Below are positions 42,998 through 51,606 of a stretch of 64,000 bases of DNA, one piece after another. Below the pieces are notes generated by a model, which was given only the letters and a program-made list of their open reading frames with translations, was not told the origin of the DNA and did not search any database. Location of the stretch: positions 1 through 64,000 of the forward strand of contig NZ_PSTQ01000003.1 in NCBI RefSeq assembly GCF_002931075.1. The letters run 5' to 3'. Numbering within the stretch: position 1 is the first letter of the stretch; each line of letters starts with the position of its first letter. The DNA comes from Pseudoclavibacter sp. AY1F1 (GTDB taxonomy: Bacteria > Actinomycetota > Actinomycetes > Actinomycetales > Microbacteriaceae). The position numbers were made by a program, and so were the translations under genes.

Positions 42998-44454
42998 GCA
43001 AGAACATCCGCCTCGTTGGCGTCCTCGTCATCATCATGTTCATGTCGCTGTTCGTTGCGTCGACGAGCATCCAGGTCTTCCAGGCCGAGACCTTGCGCGA
43101 CGACCCGAACAATAGCCGGACTCGCGAGGAGAGCTTCGAGATCCAGCGCGGTCCGATCCTCGTCGACGGCACCCCGATCGCGAGCTCGACTCCGATCGAC
43201 ACGGCATATAAGTACCAGCGTCTCTACGAGAATGGGCCGCTCTACGCGGCTGTGACCGGCTACTACTCGATCGACGGCGCGTCGACGGGACTCGAGGGCG
43301 CCCTCAACCCCGAGCTCTCTGGCAACAGCGACACGCAGTTCTTCCAGGGACTCGAGCGGCTCTTCACCGGCCAGGACCCGGCCGGTGCAGCCGTCGAGAC
43401 CACGATCGACCCTCTCGCTCAGCAGACGGCAGCGGATGCGCTCGGCGAGTTCAAGGGCGCGGCCATCGCGCTCAACCCGGCAACTGGCGCGATCCTGGCC
43501 ATGTACTCGACCCCGACCTACGACCCGACGTCGATGGCCAGCCACGACCAGACGAGCGTGCTCGAGGCGTACAACGCGCTGCTGGCCGACCCCAACGATC
43601 CGCTCAGCAACCGCGCCATCGGCGGCAACATGAACCCACCAGGCTCGGTGTTCAAGCTCGTCGTCGCGGCCGCCGCGCTCGAGGATGGTCTCGCCACCCC
43701 CGAGTCGCCGCTCCCGAACCCGGCGACGCTGACCCTCCCGGGGACAAGCGTGGCCGTGAACAACCCCTCGGCTGGCGCCAAATGCGGCAACGGCGACACG
43801 ACCAACCTGCGCATCGCGCTCGAGCAGTCGTGCAACGTCCCCTTCGCCCAACTGGCGATGGACCTGGGAGCCGAGCGCGTGCGCGAAATGGCCGAGGCCT
43901 TCGGCTTCAACCACGAGTTCGAGATCCCCATGACGGCAAGCGCCAGCACCTATCCGACGGCGCTCGAGGACGACGCGCAGCTCGCGCTCACCGGTTTCGG
44001 CCAGTTCGACGTTCGCGCCACGCCCCTCCAGTTCGCGATGATCTCTGCCGCAATCGCCAACGGCGGCGAGGTCATGAACCCCTCACTTGTCGAGAGCATC
44101 CAGACTCCGACGTTCCAGGAGATCCAGGGGCCGGAGATCTCTAGCTTTGGGAGAGCCATCAGCGAAGAGACTGCGGCGTCACTCCAGTCGATGATGGAGG
44201 GCAGCGTGAACTCTGGTGTTGCCAGTAATGCAAGAATTGACGGGATCAACGTGGCTGGGAAGACAGGGACCGCGGAGAACGGTGAGGGCGAGCCGTATTC
44301 GCTGTGGTTCACAGGATTCGCCGAATCAGGCGATACGCAGATCGCGGTCGCGGTAGTGCTCGAAGACGGTGGCGGAATGGGACAGTCTGGGACGGGCAAC
44401 GGCCTGGCGGCGACGATTGGGCAGCAAGTGATGAAGGCGGTGCTGAGCAGATGA
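42994..44454 (+). CDS. pbpA: class B penicillin-binding protein PbpA (transpeptidase)
   Basis: This 486-aa protein has a short cytoplasmic start, one membrane helix (about 7-27), a dimerisation/pedestal domain and the transpeptidase domain. SxxK is PPGSVFKLV (Ser near residue 215), SxN is EQSCNVPF (near 276) and KTG is VAGKTGTAEN (near 422). It cross-links peptidoglycan made by RodA. Both ends overlap neighbours by 4 nt (ATGA), giving tight coupling from rodA to pknA. Confidence 0.95.
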   Translation: MSKNIRLVGVLVIIMFMSLFVASTSIQVFQAETLRDDPNNSRTREESFEIQRGPILVDGTPIASSTPIDTAYKYQRLYENGPLYAAVTGYYSIDGASTGLEGALNPELSGNSDTQFFQGLERLFTGQDPAGAAVETTIDPLAQQTAADALGEFKGAAIALNPATGAILAMYSTPTYDPTSMASHDQTSVLEAYNALLADPNDPLSNRAIGGNMNPPGSVFKLVVAAAALEDGLATPESPLPNPATLTLPGTSVAVNNPSAGAKCGNGDTTNLRIALEQSCNVPFAQLAMDLGAERVREMAEAFGFNHEFEIPMTASASTYPTALEDDAQLALTGFGQFDVRATPLQFAMISAAIANGGEVMNPSLVESIQTPTFQEIQGPEISSFGRAISEETAASLQSMMEGSVNSGVASNARIDGINVAGKTGTAENGEGEPYSLWFTGFAESGDTQIAVAVVLEDGGGMGQSGTGNGLAATIGQQVMKAVLSR

Positions 44455-46247
44455 GACCAGCTGCAGGTGTTTCGTTCGGAGACCGATACAAGCTGAGCTC
44501 GCGCATTGCCATCGGCGGCATGGGCGAGGTCTGGGAGGCGACCGATCAGGTGATCGGCCGCACCGTGGCGATCAAGATCCTCAAAGACGAGTACATGGGC
44601 GACCCCGGCTTCCTCGAGCGCTTCCGCGCCGAGGCGAGGCACGCAGCTCTCGTCAACCACGAGGGCATCGCCAACGTCTACGACTACGGCGAGGAGAACG
44701 GCTCCGCCTACCTCGTCATGGAGCTCGTGCCAGGTGAGGCGCTCTCGACTGTGCTCGAGCGCGAGCGCGTTCTGCCTCCAGACCAGGTCATGGACATCGT
44801 GTCGCAGACGGCTCTTGCCCTGCACGCCGCACACAAGGCCGGCCTCGTTCACCGTGACATCAAGCCAGGCAACCTGCTCATCACTCCCGACCGCCGCGTC
44901 AAGATCACAGACTTCGGCATCGCACGCATCGCCGACCAGGTTCCGTTGACCGCTACTGGCCAGGTCATGGGCACCGTGCAGTACCTCTCGCCCGAGCAGG
45001 CGTCAGGCCACGCTGCGAACCCGGCAACCGACATCTACTCGCTCGGCATCGTCGCCTACGAGGCTCTCGCCGGCAGGCGCCCCTTCACGGGCGAGTCGCA
45101 GGTCGCGATCGCGATGGCGCACATCAACGATGAGCCGCCAGCTCTGCCCGTCACCGTGCCAGAGCCCGTCCGCAACCTCGTACTCGCAGCCATCGCCAAG
45201 AAGCCAGAAGACCGCCCGGTCTCTGCGGAGGTCTTCGCCCGTGCCGCTCGCGCCCTCCGCGACGGCAACGTCACCCGTGCGGCCCAGGCCGTTCCAGCTG
45301 TCCTCGGACTCACCGCCGCGGACGAGATCGGCGACGCCACGGCGCCGCTCGACCGCACGGCGATCATGGATGACGGCGCGCGCACGACTGTGCTCGGCAC
45401 GGCAGCTGGCACGACCGAGGTCATGAAGGACGACTTCGACACGCTCATCGGCGGCACGCCCGTCGAGGGCGAGGAGGAGTCGACTGCTCTCGCGACACCC
45501 GCCGAGGACGAGCGCAAGAAGCCGGCCGCTTGGGTCTGGGTGCTGATCGGCGCCATCGTGCTCTTCGCTGCCGCCCTCGCCTGGTTCGCTCTGGCGCTCG
45601 TAAACAGCAACGCCCCCGCCGAGACGACGCCACCCCCGACGACCTCCGTCGAGACCACGGCGGCTGAGACGCCTTCGCAGAATCCGACGCCAACCGCGAG
45701 CACGCCGACGACGGTCTCGATCGCGCAGGGCGACTACATCGGCCTCGACTACGACACTGCTGCCAACCGCATCTCCGAGCTCGGCCTCACGCCGAACCGT
45801 GTGGAGGGTCCGGTCGCGACCAACCAGGATGACGTCAACACGGTCACGGCCGTCAGCCCGACCGGCACGGTCGACCTCGGCTCAACCGTGACCCTCACGG
45901 TCTACGCCAACGTGGAGACTCCGAACACCCCGACGACAGCTCCGACCGTGACGGTCAATGCTGCAGGCACGCAGGCAAGCATCAGCTGGCCGTCGTTCCA
46001 GTGCCCTCCGGGTCAGAGCCTCTCGAGCTACAACGTCAACGTGTCAGGTGCTGAGTCGCCTGGCAGCGTGACCGGGACCTCTGTAAATGTCACGGTCAAC
46101 GAGGGATCGACCATCGTCGAGGCTTCCTACAGTGCGACGTGCGGCTCTGGCAACACGAGCGCGGATTCCCCGACCGGGTCCGCGACCGTGCCGCAGCCAC
46201 CTTCAACGCCCCCGTCTCCATCGACATCCACTCCTCCCGGGGAATAG
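44451..46247 (+). CDS. pknA: Ser/Thr protein kinase PknA-type with PASTA and FN3-like ectodomain
   Basis: This 598-aa receptor kinase has the kinase domain at about 10-275: GGMGEVW glycine loop, AIKIL lysine, HRDIKPGN catalytic loop, DFGIAR and a TVQYLSPEQ P+1 loop. A ~85-residue juxtamembrane part follows, then a helix at about 359-383. The outer part has a Thr/Pro linker, one PASTA domain (ISELGLTPNRVEG, ~430-490) and a second beta domain with FN3-like spacing (SISWPSF, SSYNVNVSG, two Cys). It is in the position of pknA in the locus. Mycobacterial PknA has no PASTA, so the ectodomain is distinctive. It overlaps pbpA by 4 nt. Confidence 0.93.
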   Translation: MRPAAGVSFGDRYKLSSRIAIGGMGEVWEATDQVIGRTVAIKILKDEYMGDPGFLERFRAEARHAALVNHEGIANVYDYGEENGSAYLVMELVPGEALSTVLERERVLPPDQVMDIVSQTALALHAAHKAGLVHRDIKPGNLLITPDRRVKITDFGIARIADQVPLTATGQVMGTVQYLSPEQASGHAANPATDIYSLGIVAYEALAGRRPFTGESQVAIAMAHINDEPPALPVTVPEPVRNLVLAAIAKKPEDRPVSAEVFARAARALRDGNVTRAAQAVPAVLGLTAADEIGDATAPLDRTAIMDDGARTTVLGTAAGTTEVMKDDFDTLIGGTPVEGEEESTALATPAEDERKKPAAWVWVLIGAIVLFAAALAWFALALVNSNAPAETTPPPTTSVETTAAETPSQNPTPTASTPTTVSIAQGDYIGLDYDTAANRISELGLTPNRVEGPVATNQDDVNTVTAVSPTGTVDLGSTVTLTVYANVETPNTPTTAPTVTVNAAGTQASISWPSFQCPPGQSLSSYNVNVSGAESPGSVTGTSVNVTVNEGSTIVEASYSATCGSGNTSADSPTGSATVPQPPSTPPSPSTSTPPGE

Positions 46248-46364
46248 CACCAAGGACCGCCGGCCAGCGGATGCAGGAGGCAACAAAACGCCTCAACTCC
46301 ATGCATCCACATGGAACGCGCGGTTCACAGCCTGGATGGCACCGATCACTCATTCGGGGCGAGA

Positions 46365-46370
46365 TAAGAT
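46365..46370 (+). promoter_or_regulatory. possible pknB promoter -10 (TAAGAT)
   Basis: TAAGAT lies 60 nt before the pknB start in the 183-bp pknA-pknB gap, the only sizeable gap in the locus. No clear -35 is seen. The gap also has a GAGGC/GCCTC hairpin near its start. Confidence 0.35.
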
Positions 46371-46430
46371 CGGCAGACTAACGAGGCTTGAGCTTGGCGA
46401 ACACTGCCAAGGGGAGAGGAGCTTGCTTCC

Positions 46431-48206
46431 GTGATGCAGGGCGAACGCACGCTCGCTGGCCGATACGACATCGGTCGGCGAATTGGTCGTGGAGGTATGG
46501 CTGAGGTCTATCTCGGGACCGATGAGCGCCTCGGCCGCCGCGTCGCCGTCAAGCTCCTCAACACGCAGCTCTCTGGTGAGCCCGACTTCCGTTCGCGCTT
46601 CCGCCAGGAGGCGCAGGCCGCCGCTCGTATGACGCACCCCACGATCGTGCGCGTCTTCGACGCCGGTGAGGACACCTTCGTTCGCGCCGACGGCCACGAG
46701 CTTGTTGTCCCGTACATCGTCATGGAGTACATCGAGGGGCAGCAGCTCCGCGACGTCATGGCGGGCGCCCCGCTCGCCGACACCCAGATCCACGAGTACA
46801 TGACGGGCATCCTCACGGCGCTCGAGTACTCGCACCGCGCCGGGGTCGTGCACCGCGACATCAAGCCTGGAAACATCATGATCACGCCGGAAGACACGGT
46901 CAAGGTCATGGACTTCGGCATCGCCCGCGCCATCTCCGACACCGCTGGCACGATCGCGCAGACCACCGCCATCCTCGGCACCGCCTCGTACTTCTCGCCA
47001 GAGCAGGCGAAGGGCGAAAACGTCGACGGTCGGAGCGACCTCTACTCCGCCGGCATCGTGCTCTACGAGATGCTCACGGGCAAGGTCCCCTTCCAGGGTG
47101 ACTCCGCCGTGGCCGTCGCCTACCAGCACGTCACCGAGCGCCCCATCGACGCGAACGAGATCAACCCGAAGGTCTCGAAGGCCATGAACGCGGTTGTGAA
47201 GCGCTCGCTCGCGAAGAGCCGAGAAGACCGCTACCAGTCGGCTTCCGAGTTCCGCCGCGACCTCGACCTCGCGGCGCAAGGCATCATGCCCGCCTTCGCG
47301 ACGAAAGTCGAAGACGACGACCGCACCCAGCTCTTCGGCCCGGCGCCCTCTGGCGTGAGCGCCACGGAGTCGGCCTTCAACTCCCTCTCCGAGACCGACG
47401 ACCGCGCCCCACAGGTGCAGCGTCGACCTCCGGCTATGTGGATCTGGGGCGCCGCGGCACTCCTCGTCGTTGTGATCGTCGCCGTCAGCATCTGGGTGTC
47501 CCAGCTTCCCCAGAGCGGCCAGGTCCCTGATACGAGCGTCGACGTTCCTGACGTCGTCGGCGAGCAGTGGGATGCAGCTCGCACGACGCTCGAAGAGGTG
47601 GGACTCACGCCCGTCCGCGAGGCACAGACCAGCGACGAAGTGCCCGAGAACCAGGTCATCAGCACGACCCCCGGTTCCGGGCTCAGCGTCGCACCCGGAC
47701 AGCAGATCACCGTCGTCGTCTCCACCGGCCCTTCAGCCGTTGCGATGCCGGACATCAACGGCATGACCGTCGAGCAGGCGACCGTCGCGCTTCAAGGTGC
47801 GGGCCTGAGCGTCGGCCAGATCACGTCAGAGGACTCTCCTACCGTCACTGCGGGCACGATCGTCCGCAGTGACCCTGCGGGCGGCTCCAGCGTCGCTGCG
47901 GGCTCCAGTGTCAACCTCGTGACGTCTACGGGCAACGTGGCGCTGCCCGACCTGATCGGTCAGCCGCTCGAGTCCGCGACGGCCACCTTGCGTGAGCTCG
48001 GACTGCTCGCAGTCGTGAAGCAGGACCCAGGCTGCCTCGTGGTTGAGGGCAACCCGATCGTCAACATGTCTGTGCCGCCAGGACCGGTCGCCCAGCACTC
48101 GCAGGTCGAGGTCACGTACTGCACGTCGGAGCCAGCCCCGACACCGACAACACCGGCTCCAGATGCGACGCCGAGCACTGACCCGTCGGCGACCCCCGGC
48201 GACTGA
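46431..48206 (+). CDS. pknB: Ser/Thr protein kinase PknB with three PASTA domains
   Basis: This 591-aa kinase senses peptidoglycan fragments and phosphorylates division proteins. The kinase domain is at about 12-275 (RGGMAEVYLG, VAVKLL, HRDIKPGN, DFGIARAI, GTASYFSPEQ), a membrane helix at about 335-357, then three PASTA domains (about 370-437, 438-505, 506-575), the third with two Cys. A Pro/Thr tail ends the protein. The GTG start has GAGGAG 9 nt upstream, and the next codon is ATG. It is separated from pknA by 183 bp and followed by a strong terminator. Confidence 0.96.
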   Translation: MMQGERTLAGRYDIGRRIGRGGMAEVYLGTDERLGRRVAVKLLNTQLSGEPDFRSRFRQEAQAAARMTHPTIVRVFDAGEDTFVRADGHELVVPYIVMEYIEGQQLRDVMAGAPLADTQIHEYMTGILTALEYSHRAGVVHRDIKPGNIMITPEDTVKVMDFGIARAISDTAGTIAQTTAILGTASYFSPEQAKGENVDGRSDLYSAGIVLYEMLTGKVPFQGDSAVAVAYQHVTERPIDANEINPKVSKAMNAVVKRSLAKSREDRYQSASEFRRDLDLAAQGIMPAFATKVEDDDRTQLFGPAPSGVSATESAFNSLSETDDRAPQVQRRPPAMWIWGAAALLVVVIVAVSIWVSQLPQSGQVPDTSVDVPDVVGEQWDAARTTLEEVGLTPVREAQTSDEVPENQVISTTPGSGLSVAPGQQITVVVSTGPSAVAMPDINGMTVEQATVALQGAGLSVGQITSEDSPTVTAGTIVRSDPAGGSSVAAGSSVNLVTSTGNVALPDLIGQPLESATATLRELGLLAVVKQDPGCLVVEGNPIVNMSVPPGPVAQHSQVEVTYCTSEPAPTPTTPAPDATPSTDPSATPGD

Positions 48207-48237
48207 CTCGAGGCTCCAGCGAGAGCGCAAGAACTCT

Positions 48238-48275
48238 GGCCCCTTCCGTTCAACCGGAAGGGGCCTCCTTCTTGC
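48238..48275 (+). terminator. Rho-independent terminator after pknB
   Basis: GGCCCCTTCCG (48238-48248) and CGGAAGGGGCC (48255-48265) form an 11-bp stem with a 6-nt loop, followed by TCCTTCTTGCT. It ends the fhaA-to-pknB run. Confidence 0.9.
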
Positions 48276-48352
48276 TCAGAGTCTGCGACGAACAGCCTGT
48301 GGCGCTGATCTTTCAGCTCGCGCCGCTGAGGAGACAGAGGGCTTCAGCCAGG

Positions 48353-48544
48353 TCAGAGCCAGGCTGGTGACTGCCCGGCGGCCCCGAGACCGACGGTGAC
48401 GTCGTTCTGTGGCGTGATGAGCGCATCCACCCACGGAAACGCGTAGAAGACGAGGCCGTAGAGCGCACCCGCGACAACAACAAGCGTGATGAGGAGCTTC
48501 ACGGGCCAGGGCCCCGGGAGGATCCGCCAGAGGGCGCCGTACAT
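48353..48544 (-). CDS. small membrane protein downstream of sortase
   Basis: This 63-aa protein begins MYGALWRILPGPWPVKLLI and has one long membrane segment (about 16-40), followed by ALITPQNDVTVG. Its ATG overlaps the sortase stop by one base (TGATG), so it is translated by coupling to the sortase. Function is unknown. Its length and position match small hypothetical proteins seen beside class E sortases (inference). Confidence 0.72.
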   Translation of the reverse strand: MYGALWRILPGPWPVKLLITLVVVAGALYGLVFYAFPWVDALITPQNDVTVGLGAAGQSPAWL

Positions 48545-49449
48545 CAGAGACCTCCCTGGCTCGCCACGGAGGCGGCAATGGACTCGGGTGGGCCGTCCGC
48601 CCGCGGCGTGAAGGTGTCGAAGACCGCGTACCCGATGATGCGCTCAGCGGTCGACCAGAACGGGTTGCAGCTCATGATCATCATGAGTCGATCGGTGCCA
48701 GCCTGCTCGGGGTAGCGCGGCACGGAACCGAGCACGTCGACCTGGGTCGGTGCGACGTACTCGCCGGAGCGGTAGGAGTAGGTGTACCAACCGTCGGCCG
48801 TCTCCACGACAAGCTCGTCGCCGAGCTGGAGCTCGTGGATCTTCTGCATGGAAGCGCCATAGGCGAGACGGTGGCCCGCAATCGCGAAGTTGCCGACCTC
48901 GCCGGGCATCTGGGAGTCGGGGTAGTGCCCGATGTTGTGGTCGAGGACCTCATGCTGCTCGATGCCCTGCGCGATCGGGCGTGCGTAGTCGGCGCCCCAG
49001 GTCGGCACGTACAGAATCGCGAACCGCTCATTCGTGACCGTCGGCGCCGAGGAGATCGGGATGCCGATGGCGGGATCCGTGGTTGTCACCGTCGTGGCTT
49101 CCTCGCCGCCCTCGGCGAGTACCTGACTGAGCTCCTGCCCTGCCTGGTTCTGCTCGTCTCCCACGATGAGATCGTTGAGCCAGTACTTCCAGCCGACGAA
49201 GAGGAGCATGACCACTCCGAGCGTCATGAGCACTTCGCCGGAGACGCCGACGACGCTGAGCTTGCGCCTCGGCCTCGAGCCCGATGACTTCGACGAACGG
49301 GAGCCACGTCCGCCTGAGGACGTTCGCCGGCGAGCCTGGCCCTCCTGGGCCCGCCGCTCGGCACGAGTCTGGTAGCCGTCGTCTTCGGCGAGGAGTGACT
49401 CGATCGAGGTTGTCCCGTCGTCTCGTCCAGGCCGTTCAGCAGATGGCAT
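48544..49449 (-). CDS. class E sortase
   Basis: This 301-aa membrane transpeptidase has a long charged cytoplasmic head (~75 residues), one membrane helix (about 78-100) and the sortase domain (about 135-285). Catalytic His lies in AIAGHRLAYG, Cys in MIMSCNPFW and Arg in TAERIIGYAVF. Class E enzymes attach LAXTG-type proteins to the wall in actinobacteria; no substrate gene is visible here. The leaderless start ATG 49449 is set by TATGAT (minus strand, 49457-49462). A longer frame upstream runs through crgA and is not coding. Confidence 0.93.
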   Translation of the reverse strand: MPSAERPGRDDGTTSIESLLAEDDGYQTRAERRAQEGQARRRTSSGGRGSRSSKSSGSRPRRKLSVVGVSGEVLMTLGVVMLLFVGWKYWLNDLIVGDEQNQAGQELSQVLAEGGEEATTVTTTDPAIGIPISSAPTVTNERFAILYVPTWGADYARPIAQGIEQHEVLDHNIGHYPDSQMPGEVGNFAIAGHRLAYGASMQKIHELQLGDELVVETADGWYTYSYRSGEYVAPTQVDVLGSVPRYPEQAGTDRLMMIMSCNPFWSTAERIIGYAVFDTFTPRADGPPESIAASVASQGGL

Positions 49450-49456
49450 AAGAGCA

Positions 49457-49470
49457 ATCATAGATAGGAT
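49457..49470. promoter_or_regulatory. abutting divergent -10 elements for sortase and crgA
   Basis: TATGAT on the minus strand (49457-49462) and TAGGAT on the plus strand (49465-49470) are 2 bp apart. Each lies 7 nt before its start codon (49449 and 49478). Both transcripts would be leaderless and RNA polymerase cannot occupy both at once. Confidence 0.6.
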
Positions 49471-49477
49471 GGCCCGC

Positions 49478-49834
49478 ATGTCTCGTGAGAAGTCCAGCGG
49501 CTCCAAGTCCGACGAGCCGGAGAAGAAGACTCCGGCCGGTACGAAGAAGCACCGTTCCTCGGAAGCGTCCGCAGCAGCGGCCGCTCTCGCGGCGACGGAG
49601 AAGCAGCGTAGGCAGAAGCGCGCCGCGGGCGTGAGCGACAGCGACGAGCGCAATCCGAACCCTGTCTGGTTCAAGCCGCTCATGTTCGGCTTTCTGATCG
49701 TCGGGTTCCTCTGGATCATCTTGTTCTACCTGACGAGCGGGGCCCTGCCCATCGCCGAGCTCGGCTCGTGGAACATCCTCGTCGGCTTCGGTATCGCCTT
49801 CATCGGCTTCATCATGACAACGAACTGGCGCTAG
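49478..49834 (+). CDS. crgA: cell division protein CrgA
   Basis: This 118-aa protein has a ~60-residue charged head and two membrane helices (about 68-90 and 97-116) with the CrgA (UPF0233) signature NPVWFKPLMFGFLIVGFLWIIL and a TTNWR end. CrgA binds FtsZ, FtsQ and FtsI and helps recruit septal proteins in actinobacteria. ATG 49478 is preferred over ATG 49469 because the latter overlaps the TAGGAT -10. Confidence 0.94.
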   Translation: MSREKSSGSKSDEPEKKTPAGTKKHRSSEASAAAAALAATEKQRRQKRAAGVSDSDERNPNPVWFKPLMFGFLIVGFLWIILFYLTSGALPIAELGSWNILVGFGIAFIGFIMTTNWR

Positions 49835-49843
49835 CGGCCCCAC

Positions 49844-49926
49844 TTATCCACAGGGTGACGTTCTCCACAGGACAGCGAGTTACACCTGTGTAATTCATCC
49901 CCAGGTGTGCATAACCCTGTGGATAA
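49844..49926. promoter_or_regulatory. cluster of DnaA boxes
   Basis: Matches to TTATNCACA lie at 49844-49852 (TTATCCACA, plus), 49906-49914 (TTATGCACA, minus) and 49918-49926 (TTATCCACA, minus). TTCTCCACA at 49861-49869 has one mismatch. The boxes face inward in an 83-bp stretch between crgA and the rhomboid gene. Confidence 0.7.
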
Positions 49927-49949
49927 CTTTCGGCATAGCCTCGCTCCGC

Positions 49950-49995
49950 ACACGAAGAAGCCGCGCATCCCAACGGATGCGCGGCTTCTTCGTGT
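49950..49995. terminator. very strong bidirectional hairpin terminator
   Basis: ACACGAAGAAGCCGCGCATCC (arm from 49950, about 21 bp) pairs with its exact complement ending at 49995 around CAAC. It stands between the convergent crgA and rhomboid genes. Confidence 0.92.
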
Positions 49996-50038
49996 CTGAG
50001 AGCCTGTGTCTGAGGGTCTGCTCCCGCGGGGTCGGGGA

Positions 50039-50914
50039 CTAACCCGCGATGGCCAACGGCAGTTGCGAGACGCTCACGGTGGCTCCGACGATGATGAGCA
50101 CTCCGAGAGTCGCCACGAGCCAGAGACCCTTCCGAGAGGGCTTCGCCGACTTCGATTCCCAGAGGAAAAGCCACGAGCAGAGCGCGCCGGTGACCAGACC
50201 GCCAAGGTGCGCCTGCCACGCGATGCCGGGGATGACAAACCCCATGACGACGTTGATGCCGATGAGGACGATGAGCGACATCGTGTTCATGCGCGCCTGG
50301 CGCATAACCACGAAGTAGGCGCCGAACAGCCCGAAGACCGCACCTGATGCACCGAGCACCGTCGTGTTCGGCGCGACGAGCGCGATCGCCAGAGAGCCAC
50401 CGAGAGCGCTGACCACGTAGAGCGCCGCGAACCTCAAGTGCCCGTAGACCTGTTCCAGCGTTCGCCCGAAGATCCAGAGCGTCAGCATGTTGAACGCGAG
50501 GTGGAAGACAGTCGAGTGCGCAAACGCTGACGTGAGCATGCGCCACGGCTCGAAGGCCCCGCCGCCAGCGTGCGAGTAGATGCCGTGGTAGACCAGGATG
50601 CCGGTCAGCCAGTCACCGGTCACCTGCTGGACCAGCCAGAGAACGGCCGACACGGCGATGATGGCGTAGGTGACGAGGGGCCGCTGGTCTTGCCCGAGCC
50701 GTCGCAGCCGTGTGCGGGCCGAAGGTCGCTGAGCGGCCTTGGCCTTCGCATTCGATTCCCGGATGCACTCGGGACAGATCACGCCAACGGGCGCGAGAGT
50801 CTGGCATTCGGGGCACACAGTGCGACCGCAGCGCTGGCAGAGTACGAAGCTCTGCCGGTCTGGGTGTCGGTAGCAGAAGTTCTCACGCTGCTGCGACAGC
50901 TCGGGTGATGTCAT
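50039..50914 (-). CDS. rhomboid family intramembrane serine protease with N-terminal zinc finger
   Basis: This 291-aa protein has a B-box-like zinc ribbon at residues about 14-53 (CxxHP, CxxCG, CPECQ, CPEC), then six membrane helices. The catalytic Ser is in LGASGAVFG (about residue 189) and the His in AWQAHLGGLVTG, and HLAFNMLTLWIFG is the conserved helix 2 motif. Actinobacterial rhomboids of this type occur next to the cyclophilin gene, as here. It cleaves membrane proteins within the bilayer; the substrate is unknown. Confidence 0.93.
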   Translation of the reverse strand: MTSPELSQQRENFCYRHPDRQSFVLCQRCGRTVCPECQTLAPVGVICPECIRESNAKAKAAQRPSARTRLRRLGQDQRPLVTYAIIAVSAVLWLVQQVTGDWLTGILVYHGIYSHAGGGAFEPWRMLTSAFAHSTVFHLAFNMLTLWIFGRTLEQVYGHLRFAALYVVSALGGSLAIALVAPNTTVLGASGAVFGLFGAYFVVMRQARMNTMSLIVLIGINVVMGFVIPGIAWQAHLGGLVTGALCSWLFLWESKSAKPSRKGLWLVATLGVLIIVGATVSVSQLPLAIAG

Positions 50915-50935
50915 TCGTGAAGAGGAACCTGGAGC

Positions 50936-51484
50936 TTAGAGCTGCTCGACGGTGACGCTCTCGATGACGACGTCCTTGAGCGGCTTGTCACGGCCGTCGG
51001 TGGGGACCTTCGCGATCGCGTCCACGACGGTGCGCGACTCATCGTCGGCAACGCGGCCGAAGATCGTGTGCTTTCCCTGAAGCCAGGGAGTGGGGTCCGT
51101 CGTGATGAAGAACTGTGAGCCGTTCGTGCCACGCCCCATCTGCTTGCCGGCGTTCGCCATAGCGAAAATGTAGGGCTCGTTGAAGTTGAGCTCCGGGTGG
51201 ATCTCGTCGTCGAACGCGAATCCGGGGCCGCCAGTGCCGGTGCCCGTGGGGTCGCCGCCCTGGATCATGAAGTTGGGGATGATGCGGTGGAAGATCACGC
51301 CGTCATAGAGGGGCGTGTTCTTGGTCTGGCCGTCACGAGGGTCGGTCCATTCCAGCTCACCAGTGGCGAGGCCCACGATGGTCTTAACCGTGTTCGGCGC
51401 GTGGTTGCCGAAGAGCTCCACCTTGATGGGGCCGTGGTTCGTGTTGATCGTTGCAAGTGCAGTGGCGATTGACATGTTGGTCAT
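50936..51484 (-). CDS. ppiA: peptidyl-prolyl cis-trans isomerase, cyclophilin type
   Basis: This 182-aa cyclophilin folds proteins by isomerising Xaa-Pro bonds in the cytoplasm. FHRIIPNFMIQGGDPTGTGTGG holds the catalytic Arg and Phe/Met/Gln residues, and GSQFFITTDPTPWLQGKHTIFGRV completes the active site. ATG 51484 is chosen; ATG 51475, three codons later, is equally possible with GGAAAG upstream. It follows the divergent gene at 51607 and precedes the rhomboid gene by 22 nt, so the two are likely co-transcribed. Confidence 0.95.
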   Translation of the reverse strand: MTNMSIATALATINTNHGPIKVELFGNHAPNTVKTIVGLATGELEWTDPRDGQTKNTPLYDGVIFHRIIPNFMIQGGDPTGTGTGGPGFAFDDEIHPELNFNEPYIFAMANAGKQMGRGTNGSQFFITTDPTPWLQGKHTIFGRVADDESRTVVDAIAKVPTDGRDKPLKDVVIESVTVEQL

Positions 51485-51606
51485 CTTTCCATAGCCCTCC
51501 CACTTCTCTCCTGCCTGTCCGCCGACAGCGTGCGGTGATTCAGGTTTCGTGTGGCAGAAGCGTGCCAAGATATGCAGTACCTACTTGTCAACGTCCGGAG
51601 GTACCA

